From: Deltaproteobacteria bacterium
GTDB lineage: Bacteria > Desulfobacterota > Desulfobacteria > Desulfobacterales > C00003060
Assembly (NCBI GenBank): GCA_003647435.1
Contig: QMMV01000004.1
Coordinates: forward strand, 1-18,726
Reading direction: 5' to 3'
Length of the DNA: 18,726 bases
The position numbers were made by a program, and so were the translations under genes. Of the stretch, positions 14,230 to 18,726 are shown one piece after another (the stretch's first letter is position 1; each line of letters opens with the position of its first letter). The notes under the pieces were generated by a model. That model was not told the origin of the DNA. It saw only the letters and a program-made list of their open reading frames with translations, and made no database searches.

Positions 14230-14272
14230 AAACGTTGTGGTCGAATATGACAGGAAACTTGGAGGATAGATG

Positions 14273-15307
14273 ATGTTATCAGAAACAGATAAAATAATGT
14301 ACCTTAACTGGCGCGAGATGATCAAGCCGAAGCGAATTGAAATTAGCTCCATAACCCCGAGCTACGGAAAGTTCGTCTGTCAACCGCTGGAGCGAGGTTT
14401 CGGGATCACGCTTGGCAATGCCCTCCGGAGAATTTTGCTTTCTTCAATTCATGGAGCTGCAATTGTTTCGGTGCGGATAGACGGAGTTCTGCACGAGTTC
14501 ACGGCGATACCGGGGGTGCTTGAAGATGTATCTGAAATCGTGTTGAATCTCAAAGAAGTACGATTGCGAATGTCAGATACTCTTCCGAGGGTAATTCGAA
14601 TCGAGGCCGGCGGAGAAGGTGAGGTGAAGGCTGGGGATATTCTCTCAGATGGCGGGGTTGAGGTGCTAAACCCGGAACATCACATAGCGAGCCTCTCCAA
14701 GGGCGGCAGATTGAATATGACCATGACCGTGAAGGTCGGGAAGGGCTATGTGCCTGCCGAGATGAACAAAAGTGAGGACGATCCTGTTGGGACTATACCT
14801 ATTGATGCCGTTTTTTCTCCCATCAAGCGTGTAAACTACGTGATTGGCAGTGCGAGGGTTGGCCAGAGGACGGATTATGACAAGCTTACCCTGGAGGTAT
14901 GGACAGATGGGAGTGTTTCACCGGAAGATGCCGTGGCATATGCAGCAAAGATACTTAAAGAGCAGGTGAGCGTTTTTATCAATTTTGAGGAGGAGCCGGA
15001 ACCTCAGATAGAGGAACCAGAAGAAAAAGAAGAGAAGCTCAATGAAAATCTCTATCGGAGCGTTGAGGAGCTTGAACTTTCGGTGCGTTCGGCAAACTGC
15101 CTCAAAAACGCAAATATTCGCTACATTGGAGAACTGGTGCAGAGGACCGAGCAAGAGATGCTGAAGACGAAGAATTTTGGTCGCAAATCGCTTAATGAGA
15201 TCAAGGAAGTGCTTACAGAAATGGGGTTGAAGCTCGGCATGAAACTTGAGGGCTGGTCGCCGCCCGGAGAAGAAAAACCGGAAAAAGGAGAAGTGAGCGA
15301 TACGTGA
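14273..15307 (+). CDS. rpoA: DNA-directed RNA polymerase subunit alpha
   Basis: The product is about 344 residues. The N-terminal dimerisation and assembly domain shows ERGFGITLGNALRRILLSSI and VLHEFTAIPGVLEDVSEIVL. An acidic linker (EEEPEPQIEEPEEKEEKLNE) leads to the C-terminal domain with LYRSVEELELSVRSANCLKN and the helix-hairpin-helix MLKTKNFGRKSLNEIKEVL, which contacts UP-element DNA and activators. Two adjacent ATGs (14270, 14273) are possible; GGAGG at 14261-14265 is better spaced for 14273. A 98-nt gap with a hairpin precedes it, and its stop overlaps the rplQ GTG start by 4 nt. Confidence 0.96.
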   Translation: MLSETDKIMYLNWREMIKPKRIEISSITPSYGKFVCQPLERGFGITLGNALRRILLSSIHGAAIVSVRIDGVLHEFTAIPGVLEDVSEIVLNLKEVRLRMSDTLPRVIRIEAGGEGEVKAGDILSDGGVEVLNPEHHIASLSKGGRLNMTMTVKVGKGYVPAEMNKSEDDPVGTIPIDAVFSPIKRVNYVIGSARVGQRTDYDKLTLEVWTDGSVSPEDAVAYAAKILKEQVSVFINFEEEPEPQIEEPEEKEEKLNENLYRSVEELELSVRSANCLKNANIRYIGELVQRTEQEMLKTKNFGRKSLNEIKEVLTEMGLKLGMKLEGWSPPGEEKPEKGEVSDT

Positions 15308-15870
15308 GACATCAAAAAGCAGGAAAGAAACTGAATCGCACAGAAAGCCATAGAAGTGCCATGTTTCGGAACATGGTGACTTCTCTTTTTGCTTATGGGC
15401 GAGTTCGTACAACCAATGCCAAGGCAAAAGAATTAAGGCGATGGGCTGACCGGATGATTACTCTGGCAAAAAGGGGAGACCTCCATGCCAGGCGGCAGGC
15501 CATGGCTGTCATAAGAGACAAGAATGTGGTACATAAACTCTTTGAAGATGCACCAGGGCGTTTCGGGGACAGGGAAGGGGGTTACACCCACGTTGCCATG
15601 ATAGGAAGACGCCTGGGAGACGGGGCCCCAATGTCTTTGGTAGAGCTTGTCGGTAAGAAAGAAAAAAAGAAGCCAGCGGCCAAAAAGGTGGCAGAGAAAA
15701 TCAAAAAGCACGTTAAGTCCGATAAACAAAAGGCAAAGGAGGCAACAAAAAAGGCCCCGTCGGAGTTAGAAAGCAAAGACGTCTCTCCCAAAACCGCTCC
15801 TGCGTCCCTTGAACAGGCAGACAAGGCCAAAGGCGGGCAGGGTCAAGACAAACCCGGTAGCGAATCATAG
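15304..15870 (+). CDS. rplQ: 50S ribosomal protein L17 with long charged C-terminal tail
   Basis: The product is 188 residues. Residues 1-118 are a complete L17 (MRHQKAGKKLNRTESHRSAM, FRNMVTSLFAYGRVRTTNAK, ending GAPMSLVELV). Residues 119-188 are a low-complexity tail, Lys/Ala-rich at first (KKEKKKPAAKKVAEKIKKH) and then mixed Ser/Glu/Asp/Lys. E. coli L17 is only about 127 residues, so the tail is an extension. L17 sits near the tunnel exit next to L22 and L32. The GTG start overlaps the rpoA stop (GTGA). It is the last gene of the super-operon and converges on the MFS gene 17 nt away. Confidence 0.95.
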   Translation: MRHQKAGKKLNRTESHRSAMFRNMVTSLFAYGRVRTTNAKAKELRRWADRMITLAKRGDLHARRQAMAVIRDKNVVHKLFEDAPGRFGDREGGYTHVAMIGRRLGDGAPMSLVELVGKKEKKKPAAKKVAEKIKKHVKSDKQKAKEATKKAPSELESKDVSPKTAPASLEQADKAKGGQGQDKPGSES

Positions 15871-15878
15871 GGCAAAGG

Positions 15879-15895
15879 GAGGTGAAATTAACCTC
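15879..15895. terminator. Weak hairpin at the rplQ/MFS convergence (doubtful)
   Basis: GAGGT (15879-15883) pairs with ACCTC (15891-15895) around a 7-nt loop, with two possible G-T wobbles outside. There is no T-tract on either strand. It overlaps the end of the MFS gene. It is the only structure near the convergent gene ends, but it is too weak to call an intrinsic terminator with confidence. Confidence 0.15.
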
Positions 15896-17147
15896 TTGAG
15901 AGATGGTCGTATTTGCTTTCACGAATAAAGAGCACTGCACCAATCCCTGTTGCCGCTAAGACGCTTAAAACCAGGAAGACGGGTTTATATGAACCGAACA
16001 TGTCGACTAAAAGGCCGGAAAAAAACATGGCAGACATGCTGCCCAAATGTCCCCCGGCATCAAGGAGGCCTGTTCCGCTCCCAGCCAATTCCGCAGGGAT
16101 TAAGTCTAACTGCAAAGCGAAAAATAAGGAACTGATAAGTTGGTCAAAAAATCCGACACTCACGATTAGAACTATGGCCCATCTTAAATCATTGCTGACA
16201 GCCAAAAAAATGGTTGAAAGCAGAATGAAAGACAATCCGATCAAGAGCAGCGGTTTTCTCCTACCGTCAAAAGTCACATCCGAGAGATACCCTCCGAAAG
16301 GTCGGGCCGCGAGTCCTACCAGGGGATAGGCGCCGGCTAAAAAGCCCGCTTTGGCTACAGTTAACCCATAAGATTCGTACAAGTAGGCGGGCAGCCACAC
16401 CAGATTACAGTAGGTGATATAGTTCAGGCAGAAAAATCCGAGGCAAGTCATTCTCACGTCCTTGTTAGAGAAAATGACGGAAAGCCTTTTCCTGTTTACA
16501 GGAGGTTTCTCAGCCAGTGGCCCGGGACTGTATCGAAAACCCCGACTATTTCCACCAGGATAGTCGCCGACAACCATCCAGTAGACAAGCAGCACAGGCA
16601 ACAGGATCAAAGGCGAGATCCAAAATACCACCCTCCAGCCAAAGGCCTTGCCTAAATATCCAGCCAGTGCATAAGTTAAGGGAGTAAAGATGGATACACA
16701 GGTGGCATATGCCCCTAAAACCCGTCCCCTTTCCGCCTCTGGAAACCAGTTGTTTAGAAGTTTGACACTGGGCCCCCAGCCTCCCCCCTGCCCCAGGCCA
16801 TTGATGCTCTGGACCCCTGTTAAATAGAAAAGGCTCGACCCTGCGCCAAAGAAGAAGTTGGCTAAAGCGGAAGTCACGCCTCCCAGGGTTATAATCTTCC
16901 TTGGTCCGAGAAGATCGCTTAGATAGCCCGCCGGGATTTGGGTGGCTGCATAAAAGGCAAAAAAGAAGGCACTTATTATTCCGACCTTAGCATGAGAGAT
17001 CTTCAGGTCTTCTATGATAAGCGGGATTACCGGCGCGATATTGAGCCTGTTCAGGTAAAAACAGCCGTAAACCAGCCACATAAGGGCCAGAACGGTATAT
17101 CGGGGTTGCCACCATCTTTTGAAAATCGCCAATCGGGTCGGGAACAT
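15888..17147 (-). CDS. Major facilitator superfamily (MFS) permease
   Basis: The product is 419 residues with about 12 hydrophobic segments split by a polar loop near residues 192-228. MFS motif A is present in both halves: GYLSDLLGPRK (residues 74-84) and GGYLSD with DGRRK (285-298). The GLGQGGGWGPSVKLLNNWF segment (118-135) resembles organophosphate:phosphate antiporters and anion symporters (GlpT/UhpT or ExuT-like groups), but I cannot name the substrate. It follows the PiT gene on the same strand by 59 nt, so the two may be co-transcribed, which would suit a phosphate-related anion (inference). Start ATG 17147 has only a weak ribosome-binding site (GGGGTATAGG). It converges on rplQ. Confidence 0.9.
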   Translation of the reverse strand: MFPTRLAIFKRWWQPRYTVLALMWLVYGCFYLNRLNIAPVIPLIIEDLKISHAKVGIISAFFFAFYAATQIPAGYLSDLLGPRKIITLGGVTSALANFFFGAGSSLFYLTGVQSINGLGQGGGWGPSVKLLNNWFPEAERGRVLGAYATCVSIFTPLTYALAGYLGKAFGWRVVFWISPLILLPVLLVYWMVVGDYPGGNSRGFRYSPGPLAEKPPVNRKRLSVIFSNKDVRMTCLGFFCLNYITYCNLVWLPAYLYESYGLTVAKAGFLAGAYPLVGLAARPFGGYLSDVTFDGRRKPLLLIGLSFILLSTIFLAVSNDLRWAIVLIVSVGFFDQLISSLFFALQLDLIPAELAGSGTGLLDAGGHLGSMSAMFFSGLLVDMFGSYKPVFLVLSVLAATGIGAVLFIRESKYDHLSRG

Positions 17148-17206
17148 AGCCTATACCCCAACGCCCGTATTACTATGTCAACAAGTAGTAAAAGTTGCGA
17201 GACATT

Positions 17207-18265
17207 TCATTGAGAGAGGATGGCTGAAACGATCCGGTATACAACAGCGGAAAAAATAACGGCACAGGACGGAGCGAGCACCCACCCCACGCAAATTTCG
17301 GTGATCTTGCGTTGGCTGACCGCCCGTGTTCCTTTTGTAAGTCCAACGCCGATCACGGCTCCAATGATCGCCTGTGACGTGGAAACAGGCATGCCCAGCA
17401 CCGAGAAAAGATGGACACCTATGGCGGTAGCGAACTGGGCGGCGAAAGCTCCTGGAAGATCGAGTGGGGTGATATTCTTTCCCACGCTTTCGGTCACCCT
17501 TCGGCCGAATGTCAGGGCCCCTGTCCCGATGCTGATTCCCCCCAGAAGAGCGAGGTGGATTCCCTTTTCTGGGTACTTGTTGAGAAGGAGCCCGATAGCG
17601 GTTCCCACATCATTGGCCCCGAGAGAGTATGAGACGTAACAGCCTGATCCGATGACGAGCAAGATCAGCAACCTGTTCCAGCGGTAGGCAGCCTTTGCCT
17701 TTCTCAATAAACAGGTGACGAAGATATAGATTCCAAAAGCGAATGTCATCGTCAAAATAGGGCAGATGACCCAGCAGGCCAGGATCCTTACAAGGACAAT
17801 GAGTTGAAAATAGGTTGCCTGGAACCCTACGATTCCCAGTCCCAGGCCGGCGACGCCTCCGACTACGGACTGGGAGGTAGATACAGGCATACCGTAAAAA
17901 GTGGCCAGAGTCACGAAAAAGCCGGCCGAGATAAGTGCTACAAAGACGGCCGCATCCGGAAGTTTTTCGTCAGGGAAATAATTGGCCAGATTTTCAGGAG
18001 GAGGCTTGTTATGAACTTCTTCATAAGTCTTAAAAGAAGTAATTATTATGCCCTTTCCGACTGTCTCCATTACGTAGCGTCCTTGCAGGGCGGCTCCGAG
18101 TATGGCAAAGATCGCCATAATGATAGCTGCCCTGCGGAAGGTGATGATACCTGCCCCGACTGCCGTGCCAATACAGTTGGCTGCGTCATTGGCACCAATA
18201 TTCCATCCAACATAAGATCCTGAGATAATTAGGATAATAGCGCTGATAATTTCCATGACATCCAT
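17207..18265 (-). CDS. Inorganic phosphate transporter, PiT family
   Basis: The product is 352 residues and very hydrophobic. The PiT duplication is clear: GANDAANCIGTAVGAG (residues 24-39) with PVSTSQ (127-132), and GANDVGTAIG (216-225) with PVSTSQ (293-298). These repeats form the phosphate- and cation-binding core of PiT permeases, which take up metal-phosphate or phosphate with H+ or Na+. Met1 and Met4 are both possible starts; the ribosome-binding site is weak (GCGGAAGCGGGA). A PhoU-like DUF47 partner often sits next to such genes, but none is visible. The MFS gene follows on the same strand. Repeat element E2 starts 69 nt upstream of the start codon, so it may influence expression. Confidence 0.94.
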   Translation of the reverse strand: MDVMEIISAIILIISGSYVGWNIGANDAANCIGTAVGAGIITFRRAAIIMAIFAILGAALQGRYVMETVGKGIIITSFKTYEEVHNKPPPENLANYFPDEKLPDAAVFVALISAGFFVTLATFYGMPVSTSQSVVGGVAGLGLGIVGFQATYFQLIVLVRILACWVICPILTMTFAFGIYIFVTCLLRKAKAAYRWNRLLILLVIGSGCYVSYSLGANDVGTAIGLLLNKYPEKGIHLALLGGISIGTGALTFGRRVTESVGKNITPLDLPGAFAAQFATAIGVHLFSVLGMPVSTSQAIIGAVIGVGLTKGTRAVSQRKITEICVGWVLAPSCAVIFSAVVYRIVSAILSQ

Positions 18266-18478
18266 TCCCGCTTCCGCTCAAAATCCTTACCCGTGCGCGG
18301 GAAGACGAACTTCCTCTTCTGACTTATAACCTGCGTATTACTTTAGCCCTTTCAAAAAACAGACATAAGGAGCGGACAGGCGATGATTCAGGTTTCGGGT
18401 TTCATGGTTAAATGTTCCCTTTTCTGACACCTGAAACCTCATACTGCTTTTCGTTACGCTCAGTTACCCCCGAGTTTG

Positions 18479-18486
18479 GGACGGTC
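18479..18486. repeat. Target-site duplication of E3, left copy
   Basis: GGACGGTC directly before the left tip of E3; its exact partner is at 18631-18638. E1 has a single related site (GAGACGGTT) at the equivalent place, around 2437-2445. Confidence 0.8.
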
Positions 18487-18630
18487 GTATCAGTTTAGCT
18501 TTTTGAAAATATTATTGCGGACAGGCCATCCGATTGGAGACCGTCTCAAACTCAGACAGTGAGCCAGTCTCCAATCGGATGGCCTGTCCGCTCCGTATGT
18601 CTATTTTTTTTAAAAGAGCTAAAGTGTTAC
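18487..18630. mobile_element. Nested 144-bp MITE-like element E3, reversed relative to E2
   Basis: Its left tip (GTATCAGTTTAGCTTTTTG) matches the right-type end of E1 at about 43 of 50 positions. Its right tip, read inward on the other strand (GTAACACTTTAGCTCTTTT), matches the left-type end of E1 and E2. So it belongs to the same family, is in opposite orientation, and lacks the internal core. Exact 8-bp copies of GGACGGTC flank it, at 18479-18486 and 18631-18638. Removing E3 and one copy restores a sequence collinear with E1. This makes a true transposition event likely. Confidence 0.85.
18517..18591. repeat. Perfect 25-bp inverted repeat inside E3
   Basis: The arms 18517-18541 and 18567-18591 are exact reverse complements (25 of 25) around a 25-nt spacer. 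Each arm contains the CCATCCGATTGG / CCAATCGGATGG sequence that also forms the subterminal part of the E1 and E2 right ends. The spacer has a small CTCA/TGAG stem of its own. With the outer imperfect repeats, nearly the whole of E3 can fold into one hairpin. No T-tract follows directly, and AT-rich sequence begins only 10 nt further on. Confidence 0.9.
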
Positions 18631-18638
18631 GGACGGTC
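18631..18638. repeat. Target-site duplication of E3, right copy
   Basis: GGACGGTC directly after the right tip of E3, identical to 18479-18486. After it the sequence returns to the E1-like right third of E2. Confidence 0.8.
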
Positions 18639-18726
18639 TATCCGGTAGTTGCATAAGTTACCAAGATGTGCCATCTGCCTTGTTTTGCAACAACGGGGTC
18701 TACAATCGGATGGCTTGGACGGGATA

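Larger units (their letters stand above)
18335..18726. mobile_element. MITE-like element E2, interrupted by E3; right tip outside the window
   Basis: The left tip reads GTATTACTTTAGCCC at 18335 and the sequence follows E1 collinearly: 18376-18478 is identical to 2334-2436 (103 nt). Then comes a 144-bp insertion (E3) plus an 8-bp duplication. E1-like sequence resumes at about 18639 (GTTGCATAA, AAGATGTGCCAT, TTGCAACAACGGGG, CAATCGGATGG) to the window end. By comparison with E1, the last ~30 bp and the right tip lie just beyond 18726. It has no open frame of note. It lies upstream of the PiT gene and fills almost the whole final non-genic stretch; 18266-18334 holds nothing else I can identify. 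Confidence 0.88.

Noticed and set aside
15888..18265. Open frames on the + strand opposite the MFS and PiT genes
   Set aside because: They mirror well-supported membrane-protein genes, have no family resemblance and lack good ribosome-binding sites.
18266..18400. A PiT promoter in the left end of E2 (TTGAAA with TATAAG on the - strand)
   Set aside because: The spacing is about 21 nt, too long for a normal sigma-70 promoter, and a shifted -35 box matches poorly.
18517..18591. The 25-bp palindrome as an intrinsic terminator or CRISPR repeat
   Set aside because: No T-tract directly after the stem, no array of regularly spaced repeats, and both arms are clearly ends of the element family.

Overview
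The window is a bacterial ribosomal-protein super-operon (S10 + spc + alpha type). It runs on the + strand from the 3' end of tuf (EF-Tu) to rplQ (L17), about positions 1-15870. Two membrane-transporter genes follow on the - strand: an MFS permease (15888-17147) and a PiT-family phosphate transporter (17207-18265). The last ~390 bases are repetitive, non-coding DNA. Gene order (tuf-rpsJ-rplC ... rplO-secY-map-rpmJ-rpsM-rpsK-rpsD-rpoA-rplQ), the strong AAGGAGG-type ribosome-binding sites, the zinc-ligand forms of S14, S4, L24 and L36 and the protein sequences suggest a deltaproteobacterial (Desulfobacterota-like) organism. That placement is an inference from memory, not a computed result.

Layout: tuf end (1-76); S10-type block rpsJ, rplC, rplD, rplW, rplB, rpsS, rplV, rpsC, rplP, rpmC, rpsQ (171-5953); spc-type block rplN, rplX, rplE, rpsN, rpsH, rplF, rplR, rpsE, rpmD, rplO, secY (5970-11625); map and the 37-residue rpmJ (11627-12553); alpha-type block rpsM, rpsK, rpsD, rpoA, rplQ (12749-15870). 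adk and infA, which often sit near secY/map in other bacteria, are not here. Together the genes encode about half of the ribosome's conserved core proteins, the RNA polymerase alpha subunit, the Sec translocon channel and the enzyme that trims N-terminal methionine.

The most unusual content is a family of small, non-coding, inverted-repeat-ended elements (MITE-like). Copy E1 (2293-2562, 270 bp) sits inside the super-operon between rplW and rplB. Copy E2 (18335 to the window end) lies upstream of the phosphate transporter. E2 is interrupted by a 144-bp nested relative, E3 (18487-18630), flanked by an exact 8-bp duplication GGACGGTC; E1 supplies the uninterrupted version of that site. E3 carries a perfect 25-bp inverted repeat. 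A 28-nt relic of one element end lies between rpmC and rpsQ (5615-5642). E1 and E2 share a 103-nt identical core although their ends have diverged. No transposase is visible, so a partner elsewhere in the genome is likely.

Other points of interest are a perfect 10-bp hairpin between rpsD and rpoA that contains both SD-like and anti-SD-like sequence, a 70-residue charged tail on L17, TTG starts on four ribosomal-protein genes, and several unexplained 110-210-bp spacers in an operon that is otherwise tightly packed with overlapping genes.
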